Below are positions 11,563 through 24,931 of a stretch of DNA of 64,000 nucleotides, piece by piece. Numbering within the stretch: the stretch's first letter is position 1; every line of letters starts with the position of its first letter. A program made the position numbers and the translations under genes. Below the pieces are notes generated by a model. That model made no database searches. It was given only the letters and a program-made list of their open reading frames with translations, and was not told the origin of the DNA. The DNA comes from Hydractinia symbiolongicarpus (Eukaryota; Cnidaria; Hydrozoa; Anthoathecata; Hydractiniidae), in the NCBI RefSeq assembly GCF_029227915.1, contig NC_079880.1, forward strand, positions 27,213,501 through 27,277,500. The letters run 5' to 3'.

Positions 11563-13427
11563 ATTCTTTGGAGTCCAATTGGCTCATTTATCGCATTTAT
11601 AAAGCCACAGTCCAGAATCAGTTCAATTAAGTCCCACAGTCAATCGCTTCACTGTTAGAAGCAATACAACTTAGTAATATTGGAAAAAAATCACTAAATA
11701 CATGTTGGTACGAATATGTGACGCAACCGTTGTAACTCAAACGGACTGATACCGTTAGAACGTCATTGAAATGTATTTTATGAAACAGTCTCTATTTCTT
11801 CAGCGCGCGATAACGGCTAGGATTGGTCCCACAGTAAAAAATGATTTATTTATCTCAATTTTTAAATGAAGCGCTTCCACAGCGCCCAGTGTAATCGCTG
11901 ATTTCCAACAATCATGTCAAAGTAAGAAGAATGTTATTTCTTGGAGTCCAGTTGGCCAACTTATCACATTTATAAGGTCACAGGCAAACGTTAGTTCAAT
12001 TAAGTCCCACAGTCAATCATTTCATTGTTAAAAGCGATATAACTTAGTAATATCGGAAAAATGTCACTAAATAAATGTTGGTACGAATATGTGACGCAAC
12101 CGTTGTAACTCAAACGGACTGATACCGCTAGAAAGTCATTGAAATGTAGTTTTTGAAACTGTCTCTATTTCTTCCGCGCGAGATAACGGCTAGGATTGGT
12201 CCCACAGTAAAAAATGACTTATTTATCTAAATTTTTAAATGAAGTGCTTCCACAGCGCCTAGGGTAATCGCTCATTTCCAACAATCAAGTCAAAGTAAGA
12301 AGAATGTTATTTCTTGGAGTCCAGTTGGCTAACTTATCACATTTATAAGGTCACAGACCAAAGTCAGTTCAATTAAGTCCCACAGTCAATCATATCATTG
12401 TTAATAGCGATATAACTTAGTAATATCGGAAAAATGTCACTAAATACATGTTGGTACGAATATGTAACGCAGCCGTTGTATCTCAAACGGATTGATACTG
12501 CCACGAAGTCAGTGAGATTTAGTTTTTGAGATTGACTCTATTTCTTCAGTGCGTGCTAACGGCCAGGATTGGTCCCACAGTAAAAAAACACTTATTTATC
12601 TAAATTTTTAAAAAAAGCGCTACCACAGAGCAGAGTGTACTCGCTGAATTCCAGCAATCATGACGAATTAAGAAAAATGTTATTCCTTGGAGTCCAATTG
12701 GCTCATTTATCGCATTTTTAAGGTCACAGACCAAAGTTAGTTCAATTAAGTCCCACAGTCAATCATATCATTGTTAATAGCGATATAACTTAGTAATATC
12801 GGAAAAATGTCACTAAATACATGTTGGTACGAATATGTAACGCAACCGTTGTATCTGAAACGGATTGATCCGGCCAAGAAGTCAATGAGATGTAGTTTTT
12901 GAGAATGTCTCTATTTCTTCAGTGCGTGCTAACGGCCAGCATTGGTGCCACAGAAAAGAAAGACTTATTTATCTAAGTTTTTGAAAAAAGCACTACCACA
13001 GAGCAGAGTGTACTCGCTGAATTCCAGCAATCATGACGAATTAAGAAAAATGTTATTCCTTGGAGTCCAATTGGCTCATTTATCGCATTTTTAAGGTCAC
13101 AGACCAAAGTTAGTTCAATTAAGTCCCACAGTCAATCATATCATTGTTAATAGCGATATAACTTAGTAATATCGGAAAAATGTCACTAAATACATGTTGG
13201 TACGAATATGTAACGCAACCGTTGTATCTGAAACGGATTGATCCGGCCAAGAAGTCAATGAGATGTAGTTTTTGAGAATGTCTCTATTTCTTCAGTGCGT
13301 GCTAACGGCCAGCATTGGTGCCACAGAAAAGAAAGACTTATTTATCTAAGTTTTTGAAAAAAGCACTACCACAGAGCATAGTGTACTCGCTGAATTCCAG
13401 CAATCATATCAAATTAAGAAGAATGTT
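11563..13427. repeat. Block gamma copy 2, 4 monomers plus one duplicated monomer
   Basis: This follows gamma copy 1 until its last monomer, which is present twice (12622-13367). After the duplication the gamma order resumes with ATCAAATTAAGAAGAATG and TTATTCTTTGG. A short third gamma piece follows to about 13,602. Confidence 0.8.
12622..13367. repeat. Tandem duplication of a single monomer (2 x 373 bp), no differences seen
   Basis: Copies 12622-12994 and 12995-13367 appear identical base for base on reading. Both carry the private variants CATGACGAATTAAG (12659 and 13032) and CCACAGAAAAGAAAGAC. The neighbouring related monomers have CATGTCG and CCACAGTAAAAAAAG instead. This is the youngest event recognisable in the left third of the window. 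Confidence 0.88.
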
Positions 13428-14130
13428 ATTCTTTGGAGTCCAATTGGCTCATTTATCGCTTTTATAAAGCCACAGTCCAGAATCAGTTCAATTAAGTCCC
13501 ACAGTCAATCGCTTCACTGTTAGAAGCAATACAACTTAGTAATATTGGAAAAAAATCACTAAATACATGTTGGTACGAATATGTGACGCAACCGTTGTAA
13601 CTCAAACCGACTGATACCGCTAGGAAGTCATGGAAATGTAGTTTTTGAAACTGTCCCAATTTCTTCAGCGCGCGATAACGGCTAGGATTGGTCCCACAGT
13701 AAAAAATGATTTATTTATCTAAATTTTTAAATGAAGCGCTTCCACAGGGCCCAGTGTAATCGCTGGTTTCCAACAATCTTGTCAAAGTAAGAAGAATGTT
13801 ATTTCTTGGAGTCCAGTTGGCTAACTTATCACATTTTTAAGGTCACAGACTAAAGTTAGTTCAATTAAGTCCCACAGTTAATCATTTCAATGTTAAAAGC
13901 GATATAACTTAGTAATATCGGAAAAATGTCACTAAATACATGTTGGTACGAATATGTAACGCAGCCGTTGTATCTCAAACGGATTAATACTGCCACGAAG
14001 TAAGTGAGATTTAGTTTTTGAGAATGCCTCTATTTCTTCAGTGCGTGCTAACGGCCAGGATTGGTCCCACAGTAAAAAAAGACTTATTTATCTAAATTTT
14101 TAAAAAAAGCGCTACCACAGAGCAGAGTGT
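13428..14130. repeat. Gamma remnant joined to block beta copy 3
   Basis: Up to about 13,602 the sequence continues gamma (GTTAGAAGCAATACAAC). From about 13,603 it matches 4,652-5,179 at an offset of about 8,951 (24 monomers), including ACTGTCCCAATTTC at 13651. It leaves this match at about 14,131. Confidence 0.75.
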
Positions 14131-15350
14131 ACTTGCTGAATTCCAGCAATCATGTCGAATTAAGAAAAATGTTATTCCTTGGAGTCCAATTGGCTCATTT
14201 ATTGCATTTATTAGGTCACAGACCAAAGTTAGTTCAATTAAGTCCCACAGTCAATCATATCATTGTTAATAGCGATATAACTTAGTAATATCGGAAAAAT
14301 GTCACTAAATACATGTTGGTACGAATATGTAACGCAACCGTTGTATCTGAAACGGATTGATCCGGCCAAGAAGTCAATGAGATGTAGTTTTTGAGAATTT
14401 CTCTATTTCTTCAGTGCGTGCTAACGGCCAGCATTGGTGCCACAGTAATGAAAGACTTATTTATCTAAGTTTTTGAAAAAAGCACTACCACAGAGCATAG
14501 TGTACTCGCTGAATTCCAGCAATCATATCAAATTAAGAAGAATGTTATTCTTTGGAGTCCAATTGGCTCATTTATCGCATTTATAAAGCCACAGTCCAGA
14601 ATCAGTTCAATTAAGTCCCACAGTCAATCGCTTCACTGTTAGAAGCAATACAACTTAGTAATATTGGAAAAAAATCACTAAATACATGTTGGTACGAATA
14701 TGTGACGCAACCGTTGTAACTCAAATGGACTGATACCGTTAGAACGTCATTGAAATGTATTTTATGAAACAGTCTCTATTTCTTCAGCGCGCGATAACGG
14801 CTAGGATTGGTCCCACCTTAAAAAATGACTTATTTATCTCAATTTTTAAATGAAGCGCTTCCACAGCGCCCAGTGTAATCGCTGATTTCCAACAATCATG
14901 TCAAAGTAAGAAGCATGTTATTTCTTGGAGTCCAGTTGGCTCACTTATCACATTTATAAGGTCAAAGGCCTAAGTTAGTTCAACTAAGTCCCACAGTCAA
15001 TCATTTCATTGTTAAAAGCGATATAACTTAGTAATATTGGAAAAATGTCACTAAATACATGCTGGTACGAATATGTGACGCAACCGTTGTATCTGAAACG
15101 GATTGATACCGCCTAGAAGTCAGTGAGATGTAGTTTTTGAGAATGTCTCTATTTCTTCAGTGCGTGCTAACGGCCAGCATTGGTTCCACAGTAAAAAAAG
15201 ACTTATTTATCTAAGTTTTTGAAAAAAGCACTACCACAGAGCATAGTGTACTCGCTGAATTCCAGCAATCATATCAAATTAAGAAGAATGTTATTCTTTG
15301 GAGTCCAATTGGCTCATTTATCGCATTTATAAAGCCACAGTCCAGAATCA
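14131..15350. repeat. Mixed satellite monomers without a clear local HOR
   Basis: There are about 3.3 monomers of alpha-like and gamma-like types in a new order, for example GATCCGGCCAAGAAG near 14,360 and GTTAGAAGCAATAC near 14,640. The stretch holds no gene or other element. Box 1 is changed to GGTCCCACCTTAAAAAATG near 14,810. Confidence 0.8.
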
Positions 15351-16816
15351 GTTCAGTTTAGTCCCACAGTCAATCGTTTTACTGTTAAAAGCGATGCAAC
15401 ATAGTAATAGCGGAAAAATATCGCTAAAAACATGTTGGTACGAATATGTGACGCAACCGTTGTAACTCAAACGGACTGATACCGCTAGAAAGTCATTGAA
15501 ATGTAGTTTTTGAAACTGTCTCTATTTCGTCAGCGCGCGATAACGGCTAGGATTGGTCCCACAGTAAAAAATGACTTATATATCTAAATTTTTAAATGAA
15601 CCGCTTCCACAGCTCCCAGTGTAATTGCTGATTTCCAACAATCATGTCAAAGTAAGAAGAATGTTATTTCTTGGAGTCCAGTTGGCTAACTTATCACATT
15701 TATAAGGTCACAGGCCAAAGTTAGTTCAATTAAGTCCCACAGTCAATTATTTCATTGATAAAAGCGATATAACATAGTAATATCGGAAAAATGTCACTAC
15801 ATACATGTTGGTACGAATAAGTGACGCAAGCGTTGAATCCCAAGCGGATTGATACCGTCAAGAAGTCAGTGAGATGTAGTTTTTGAGAATGTCTCTATTT
15901 CTTCAGTGCGTGCTAACGGCCAGCATTGGTTCCACAGTAAAAAAAGACTTATTTATCTAAGTTTTTGAAAAAAGCACTACCACAGAGCATAGTGTACTCG
16001 CTGAATTCCAGCAATCATATCAAATTAAGAAGAATGTTATTCTTTGGAGTCCAATTGGCTCATTTATCGCATTTATAAAGCCACAGTCCAGAATCAGTTC
16101 AATTAAGTCCCACAGTCAATCGCTTCACTGTTAGAAGCAATACAACTTAGTAATATTGGAAAAAAATCACTAAATACATGTTGGTACGAATATGTGACGC
16201 AACCGTTGTAACTCAAACGGACTGATACCCTTAGAACGTCATTGAAATGTAATTTATGAAACAGTCTCTATTTCTTCAGCGCGCGATACCGGCTAGGATT
16301 GGTCCCACAGTAAAAAATGATTTATTTATCTCAATTTTTAAATGAAGCGCTTCCACAGCGCCCAGTGTAATCGCTGAGTTCCAGCAATCATGTCAAAGTA
16401 AGAAGAATATTATTTTCTGGAGTCCAGTTGGCTCACTTATCACATTTGTAAGGTCAAATGCCAAAGTTAGTTCAACTAAGTCACACAGTCAATCATTTCA
16501 TTGTTAAAAGCGATATAACTTAGTAATATCGGAAAAATGTCAGTAAATGCATGTTGGTACGAATATGTGACGCAGCCGTTGTATCTCAAACGAATCGATA
16601 CCGCCAGGAAGTCAATGAAATTTAGTTTTTGAGAATGTCTCTATTTCTTCAGTGCGTGCAAAAAAGACTTATTGATCTAAATTATTAGAAAAAGTGCTAC
16701 CACAGAGCATAGTGTACTCGCTGAATTCCAGCAATCATCTCGAATTAAGAAGAATGTGATTCCTTGGAGTCCAATTGGCTCATTTATCGCATTTATAAGG
16801 TCACACTCGAGAATCA
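15351..16816. repeat. 4-mer with 26-bp deletion (1,466 bp)
   Basis: GTTCAGTTTAGTCCCACAG at 15351 recurs at 16817, and the following ~440 bp match (shared ATATATCTAAATTTTTAAATG, CACAGCTCCCAGTG, GATGCAACATAGTAATAGCGG). The length is 4 x 373 minus 26, explained by one deleted segment at about 16,659. This 4-mer forms half of the 8-mer that follows. Confidence 0.82.
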
Positions 16817-18732
16817 GTTCAGTTTAGTCCCACAGTCAATCGTTTTACTGTTAAAAGCGATGCAACATAGTAATAGCGGAAAAATATCGCTAAATACATG
16901 TTGGTACGAATATGTGACGCAACCGTTGTAACTCAAACGGACTGATACCGCTAGAAAGTCATTGAAATGTAGTTTTTGAAACTGTCTCTATTTCGTCAGC
17001 GCGCGATAACGGCTAGGATTGGTCCCACAGTAAAAAATGACTTATATATCTAAATTTTTAAATGAACCGCTTCCACAGCTCCCAGTGTAATTGCTGATTT
17101 CCAACAATCATGTCAAAGTAAGAAGAATGTTATTTCTTGGAGTCCAGTTGGCTAACTTATCACATTTATAAGGTCACAGGCCAAAGTTAGTTCAATTAAG
17201 TCCCACAGTCAATTATTTCATTGATAAAAGCGATATAACATAGTAATATCGGAAAAATGTCACTACATACATGTTGGTACGAATAAGTGACGCAACCGTT
17301 GAATCCCAAGCGAATTGATACCGTCAAGAAGTCAATGAGATGTGGTTTTTGAGAATGTCTCTATTTCATCAGTGCGTGCTAACGGCCAGGATTGGTCCCA
17401 CAGTAAAAAAAGACTTATTTATCTAAATTTTTAAAAAAAGCGCTACCACAGAGCAGAGTGTACTCGCTGAATTCCAGCAATCATGTCGAATTAAGAAAAA
17501 TGTTATTCCTTGGAGTCCAATTGGCTCATTTATCGCATTTATAAGGTCACAGTCCAGGATCAGTTCAATTAAGTCCCACAGTCAATTGCTTCACTGTTAA
17601 AAGCGATACAACTTAGTAATATCGGAAAAATGTCACTAAATACATACTGGTACGAATATGTGACGCAACCGTTGTATCTGAAACGGATTAATCCGGCCAA
17701 GAAGTCAATGAGATGTAGTTTTTGAGAATGTCTCTATTTCTTCAGTGCGTGCTAACGGCCAGCATTGGTGCCACAGTAAAAAAAGACTTATTTATCTAAG
17801 TTTTTGAAAAAAGCACTACCACAGAGCATAGTGTACTCGCTGAATTCCAGGAATCATATCAAATTAAGAAGAATGTTATTCTTTGGAGTCCAATTGGCTC
17901 ATTTATCGCATTTATAAGACCACAGTCCAGAATCAGTTCAATTAAGTCCCACAGTCAATCGCTTCACTGTTAAAAGCGATACAACTTAGTAATATTGGAA
18001 AAAAATCACTAAATACATGTTGGTACGAATATGTGACGCAACCGTTGTAACTCAAACGGACTGATACTGTTAGAACGTCATTGAAATGTATTTTATGAAA
18101 CAGTCTCTATTTCTTCAGCGCACGATAACGGCTAGGATTGGTCCCACAGTAAAAAATGATTTATTTATCTCAATTTTTAAATGAAGCGCTTCCACAGCGC
18201 CCAGTGTAATCGCTGATTTCCAACAATCATGTCAAAGTAAGAAGAATGTTATTTCTTGGAGTCCAGTTGGCCAACTTATCACATTTATAAGGTCACAGGC
18301 CAAAGTTAGTTCAATTAAGTCCCACAGTTAATCATTTCATTGTTAAAAGCGATATAACTTAGTAATATCGGAAAAATGTCACTAAATAAATGTTGGTACG
18401 AATATGTGACGCAACCGTTGTAACTCAAACGGACTGATACCGCTAGAAAGTCATTGAAATGTAGTTTTTGAAACTGTCTCTATTTCTTCAGCGCGAGATA
18501 ACGGCTAGGATTGGTCCCACAGTAAAAAAAGACTTATTTATCTAAATTTTTAAAAAAAGCGCTACCACAGAGCAGAGTGTACTCGCTGAATTCCAGCAAT
18601 CATGTCGAATTAAGAAAAATGTTATTCCTTGGAGTCCAATTGGCTCATTTATTGCATTTATTAGGTCACAGTCCAGAATCAGTTCAATTAAGTCCCACAG
18701 TCAATCGCTTCACTGTTAAAAGCGATACAACT
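15775..18732. repeat. HOR B copy 1, 8 monomers (2,958 bp)
   Basis: This matches 18733-21690 at a constant offset of 2,958 bp (8 x 373 minus 26). Shared rare variants include GAATAAGTGACGCAAGCG (15815 and 18773) and the 26-bp deletion. The copies differ at only a few sites, for example GGATTAATCCGG against GGATTGATCCGG and GATACCCTTAG against GATACCGTTAG. Confidence 0.87.
16650..16668. other. 26-bp deletion junction removing box 1
   Basis: GTGCGTGC is joined directly to AAAAAAGACTTATTGATC. The usual 26 bases between them, from TAACGGCC through CCCACAGTA, are absent, so this 347-bp monomer lacks the otherwise constant GGATTGGTCCCACAGT box. An undeleted relative is at about 33,370-33,500. Confidence 0.88.
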
Positions 18733-21690
18733 TAGTAATATCGGAAAAATGTCACTACATACATGTTGGTACGAATAAGTGACGCAAGCGTTGAATCCCA
18801 AGCAGATTGATACCGTCAAGAAGTCAGTGAGATGTAGTTTTTGAGAATGTCTCTATTTCTTCAGTGCGTGCTAACGGCCAGCATTGGTTCCACAGTAAAA
18901 AAAGACTTATTTATCTAAGTTTTTGAAAAAAGCACTACCACAGAGCATAGTGTACTCGCTGAATTCCAGCAATCATATCAAATTAAGAAGAATGTTATTC
19001 TTTGGAGTCCAATTGGCTCATTTATCGCATTTATAAAGCCACAGTCCAGAATCAGTTCAATTAAGTCCCACAGTCAATCGCTTCACTGTTAGAAGCAATA
19101 CAACTTAGTAATATTGGAAAAAAATCACTAAATACATGTTGGTACGAATATGTGACGCAACCGTTGTAACTCAAACGGACTGATACCGTTAGAACGTCAT
19201 TGAAATGTAATTTATGAAACAGTCTCTATTTCTTCAGCGCGCGATACCGGCTAGGATTGGTCCCACAGTAAAAAATGATTTATTTATCTCAATTTTTAAA
19301 TGAAGCGCTTCCACAGCGCCCAGTGTAATCGCTGAGTTCCAGCAATCATGTCAAAGTAAGAAGAATATTATTTTCTGGAGTCCAGTTGGCTCACTTATCA
19401 CATTTGTAAGGTCAAATGCCAAAGTTAGTTCAACTAAGTCACACAGTCAATCATTTCATTGTTAAAAGCGATATAACTTAGTAATATCGGAAAAATGTCA
19501 GTAAATGCATGTTGGTACGAATATGTGACGCAGCCGTTGTATCTCAAACGAATCGATACCGCCAGGAAGTCAATGAAATTTAGTTTTTGAGAATGTCTCT
19601 ATTTCTTCAGTGCGTGCAAAAAAGACTTATTGATCTAAATTATTAGAAAAAGTGCTACCACAGAGCATAGTGTACTCGCTGAATTCCAGCAATCATCTCG
19701 AATTAAGAAGAATGTGATTCCTTGGAGTCCAATTGGCTCATTTATCGCATTTATAAGGTCACACTCGAGAATCAGTTCAGTTTAGTCCCACAGTCAATCG
19801 TTTTACTGTTAAAAGCGATGCAACATAGTAATAGCGGAAAAATATCGCTAAATACATGTTGGTACGAATATGTGACGCAACCGTTGTAACTCAAACGGAC
19901 TGATACCGCTAGAAAGTCATTGAAATGTAGTTTTTGAAACTGTCTCTATTTCGTCAGCGCGCGATAACGGCTAGGATTGGTCCCACAGTAAAAAATGACT
20001 TATATATCTAAATTTTTAAATGAACCGCTTCCACAGCTCCCAGTGTAATTGCTGATTTCCAACAATCATGTCAAAGTAAGAAGAATGTTATTTCTTGGAG
20101 TCCAGTTGGCTAACTTATCACATTTATAAGGTCACAGGCCAAAGTTAGTTCAATTAAGTCCCACAGTCAATTATTTCATTGATAAAAGCGATATAACATA
20201 GTAATATCGGAAAAATGTCACTACATACGTGTTGGTACGAATAAGTGACGCAACCGTTGAATCCCAAGCGAATTGATACCGTCAAGAAGTCAATGAGATG
20301 TGGTTTTTGAGAATGTCTCTATTTCATCAGTGCGTGCTAACGGCCAGGATTGGTCCCACAGTAAAAAAAGACTTATTTATCTAAATTTTTAAAAAAAGCG
20401 CTACCACAGAGCAGAGTGTACTCGCTGAATTCCAGCAATCATGTCGAATTAAGAAAAATGTTATTCCTTGGAGTCCAATTGGCTCATTTATCGCATTTAT
20501 AAGGTCACAGTCCAGGATCAGTTCAATTAAGTCCCACAGTCAATTGCTTCACTGTTAAAAGCGATACAACTTAGTAATATCGGAAAAATGTCACTAAATA
20601 CATACTGGTACGAATATGTGACGCAACCGTTGTATCTGAAACGGATTGATCCGGCCAAGAAGTCAATGAGATGTAGTTTTTGAGAATGTCTCTATTTCTT
20701 CAGTGCGTGCTAACGGCCAGCATTGGTGCCACAGTAAAAAAAGACTTATTTATCTAAGTTTTTGAAAAAAGCACTACCACAGAGCATAGTGTACTCGCTG
20801 AATTCCAGGAATCATATCAAATTAAGAAGAATGTTATTCTTTGGAGTCCAATTGGCTCATTTATCGCATTTATAAGACCACAGTCCAGAATCAGTTCAAT
20901 TAAGTCCCACAGTCAATCGCTTCACTGTTAAAAGCGATACAACTTAGTAATATTGGAAAAAAATCACTAAATACATGTTGGTACGAATATGTGACGCAAC
21001 CGTTGTAACTCAAACGGACTGATACCGTTAGAACGTCATTGAAATGTATTTTATGAAACAGTCTCTATTTCTTCAGCGCACGATAACGGCTAGGATTGGT
21101 CCCACAGTAAAAAATGATTTATTTATCTCAATTTTTAAATGAAGCGCTTCCACAGCGCCCAGTGTAATCGCTGATTTCCAACAATCATGTCAAAGTAAGA
21201 AGAATGTTATTTCTTGGAGTCCAGTTGGCCAACTTATCACATTTATAAGGTCACAGGCCAAAGTTAGTTCAATTAAGTCCCACAGTTAATCATTTCATTG
21301 TTAAAAGCGATATAACTTAGTAATATCGGAAAAATGTCACTAAATAAATGTTGGTACGAATATGTGACGCAACCGTTGTAACTCAAACGGACTGATACCG
21401 CTAGAAAGTCATTGAAATGTAGTTTTTGAAACTGTCTCTATTTCTTCAGCGCGAGATAACGGCTAGGATTGGTCCCACAGTAAAAAAAGACTTATTTATC
21501 TAAATTTTTAAAAAAAGCGCTACCACAGAGCAGAGTGTACTCGCTGAATTCCAGCAATCATGTCGAATTAAGAAAAATGTTATTCCTTGGAGTCCAATTG
21601 GCTCATTTATTGCATTTATTAGGTCACAGTCCAGAATCAGTTCAATTAAGTCCCACAGTCAATCGCTTCACTGTTAAAAGCGATACAACT
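18733..21690. repeat. HOR B copy 2, 8 monomers (2,958 bp)
   Basis: This is collinear with copy 1 through all eight monomers. Its last ~485 bp (from about 21,205) are also the beginning of HOR C copy 1, so B and C share a boundary monomer. Confidence 0.87.
19608..19626. other. Second copy of the 26-bp deletion junction
   Basis: The same GTGCGTGC-AAAAAAGAC junction occurs exactly 2,958 bp after the first, which shows the deletion preceded the amplification of HOR B. Confidence 0.88.
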
Positions 21691-24600
21691 TAGTAATATC
21701 GGAAAAATGTCACTAAATACATGCTGGTACGAATATGTTACGCAACCGTTGTATCTGAAACGGATTGATACCGCCAAGAAGTCAATGAGATGTAGTTTTT
21801 GAGAATGTCTCTATTTCTTCAGTGCGTGCTAACGGCCAGCATTGGTTCCACAGTAAAAAAAGACTTATTTATCTAAGTTTTTGAAAAAAGTCTTACCACA
21901 GAATAGTGTACTCGCTGAATTCCAGCAATCATATCAAATTAAGAAGAATGTTATTCTTTGGATTCCAATTGGCTCATTTATCGCATTTATAAGTCCACAG
22001 TCCAGAATCAGTTCAATTAAGTCCCACAGTCAATCGCTTCACTGTTAAAAGCGATACAACTTAGTAATATTGGAAAAAATCACTAAATACATGTTGGTAC
22101 GAATATGTGACGCAACCGTTGTAACTCAAACGGACTGATACCGTTAGAACGTCATTGAAATGTATTTTATGAAACAGTCTCTATTTCTTCAGCGCGCGAT
22201 AACGGCTAGGATTGGTCCCACAGTAAATAATGATTTATTTATCTCAATTTTTAAATGAAGCGCTTCCACAGCGCCCAGTGTAATCGCTGAGTTCCAGCAA
22301 TCATGTCAAAGTAAGAAGAATATTATTTTTTGGAGTCCAGTTGGCTCACTTATCACATTTATAAGGTCAAAGGCCAAAGTTAGTTCAACTAAGTCCCACA
22401 GTCAATCATTTCATTGTTAAAAGCGATATAACTTAGTAATATTGGAAAAATGTCACTAAATACATGCTGGTACGAATATGTGACGCAACCGTTGTATCTG
22501 AAACGGATTGATACCGCCAAGAAGTCAGTGAAATGTAGTTTTTGAGAATGTCTCTATTTCTTCAGTGTGTGCTAACGGCCAGCATTGGTTCCACAGTAAA
22601 AAAAGACTTATTTATCTAAGTTTTTGAAAAAAGCACTACCACAGAGCATAGTGTACTCGCTGAATTCCAGCAATCATATCAAATTAAGAAAAATGTTATT
22701 CCTTGGAGTCCAATTGGCTCATTTATGGCATTTATAAGGCCACAGTCCAGAATCAGTTCAATTAAGTCCCACAGTCAATCGTTTTACTGTTAAAAGCGAT
22801 GCAACATAGTAATAGCGGAAAAATATCGCTAAATACATGTTGGTACGAATATGTGACGCAACCGTTGTAACTCAAACGGACTGATACCGCTAGAAAGTCA
22901 TTGAAATATAGTTTTTGAAACTGTCTCTATTTCGTCAGCGCGCGATAACGGCTAGGATTGGTCCCACAGTAAAAAATGACTTATATATCTAAATTTTTAA
23001 ATGAACCGCTTCCACAGCTCCCAGTGTAATCGCTGATTTCCAACAATCATGTCAAAGTAAGAAGAATGTTATTTCTTGGAGTCCAGTTGGCTAACTTATC
23101 ACATTTATATGGTCACAGGCCAAATTTAGTTCAATTAAGTCCCACAGTCAATCATTTCATTGATAAAAGCGATATAACTTAGTAATATCGGAAAAATGTC
23201 ACTACATACATGTTGGTACGAGTATGTGACGCAACCGTTGAATCCCAAGCGAATTGATACCGTCAAGAAGTCAATGAGATGTAGTTTTTGAGAATGTCTC
23301 TATTTCTTCAGTGCGTGCTAAAGGCCAGGATTGGTTCCACAGTAAAAAAACACTTATTTATCTAAATATTTAAAAAACGCGCTACCACAGAACATAATGT
23401 ACTCGCTGAATTCCAGCAATCATGTCGAATTAAGAAAAATGTTATTCCTTGGAGTCCAATTGGCTCATTTATCGGATTTATAAGGTCACAGTCCAGAATC
23501 AGTTCAATTAAGTCCCACAGTCAATCATTTCATTGTTAAAAGCGATATAACTTAGGAATATCGGAAAAATGTCACTAAATACATGCTGGTACGAATATGT
23601 GACGCAACCGTTGTATCTCAAATGGATTGATACCGCCAAGAAGTCAATGAGATGTAGTTTTTGAGAATGTCTCTATTTCTTCAGTGAGTGCTAACGGCCA
23701 GCATTGGTTCCACAGTAAAAAAAGACTTATTTATCTAAGTTTTTGAAAAAAGCACTACCACAGAACATGATGTACTCGCTGAATTCCAGCAATCATGTCG
23801 AATTAAGAAGAATGTTATTCCTTGGAGTCCAATTGGCTCATTTATCACATTTATAAGGTCACAGGCCAAAGATAGTTCAATTAAGTCCCACAGTCAATCA
23901 TTTCATTGTTAAAAGCGATATAACTTAGTAATATCGGAAAAATGTCACTAAATAAATGTTGGTACGAATATGTGACGCAACCGTTGTAACTCAAACGGAC
24001 TGATACCGCCAGAAAGTCATTGAAATGTAGTTTTTGAAACTGTCTCTATTTCTTCAGCGCGAGATAACGGCTAGGATTGGTCCCACAGTAAAAAATGACT
24101 TATTTATCTAAATTTTTAAATGAAGTGCTTCCACAGCGCCCAGGGTAATCGCTGATTTCCAACAATCAAGTCAAAGTAAGAAGAATGTTATTTCCTGGAG
24201 TCCAGTTGGCTAACTTATCACATTTTTAAGGTCACAGACCAAAGTTAGTTCAATTAAGTCCCACAGTCAAACATTTCATTGTTAAAAGCGATATAACTTA
24301 GTAATATCGGAAAAATGTCACTAAATACATGTTGGTACGAATATTTAACGCAGCCGTTGTATCTCAAACGGATTGATACTGCCACGAAGTCAGTGAGATT
24401 TAGTTTTAGAGATTGCCTCTATTTCTTCAGTGCGTGCTAACGGCCAGGATTGGTCATACAGTAAAAAAAGACTTATTTATCTAAATTTTTAAAAAAAGCG
24501 CTACCACAGAGCAGAGTGTACTCGCTGAATTCCAGCAATCATGTCGAATTAAGAAAAATGTTATTCCTTGGAGTCCGATTGGCTCTTTTATCGCATTTAT

Positions 24601-24931
24601 AAGGTCACTGTCCAGAATCAGTTCAATTAAGTCCCACAGTCAATCGCTTTACTGTTAAAAGCGATACAACTTAGTAATATCAGAAAAATGTCACTAAATA
24701 CATGTTGGTACGAATATGTGACGCAACCGTTAAATCCCAAACAGATTGCTACCATCAAGAATTCAATGAGATGTAGTTTTTGAGAATGTCTCTATTTCTT
24801 CAGTGCGTGCTAACGGCCAGGATTGGTTCCACAGTAAAAAAAGACTTATTTATCTAAATATTTAAAAAAAGCGCTACCACAGAACATAATGTACTCGCTG
24901 AATTCCAGCAATCATATCGAATTAAGAAGAA
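21205..24931. repeat. HOR C copy 1, 10 monomers (~3,727 bp)
   Basis: The marker AAAGTCTTACCACAGAATAG is at about 21,887, 25,613 and 28,966. Copy 1 and copy 3 both contain the monomer with GGCCAAAGATAGTTC (about 23,870 and 30,945), which copy 2 lacks. Other shared markers are CCTGGAGTCCAG, GGTCATACAGTAAAAAAAG and TTAGAGATTGCC. Confidence 0.87.
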
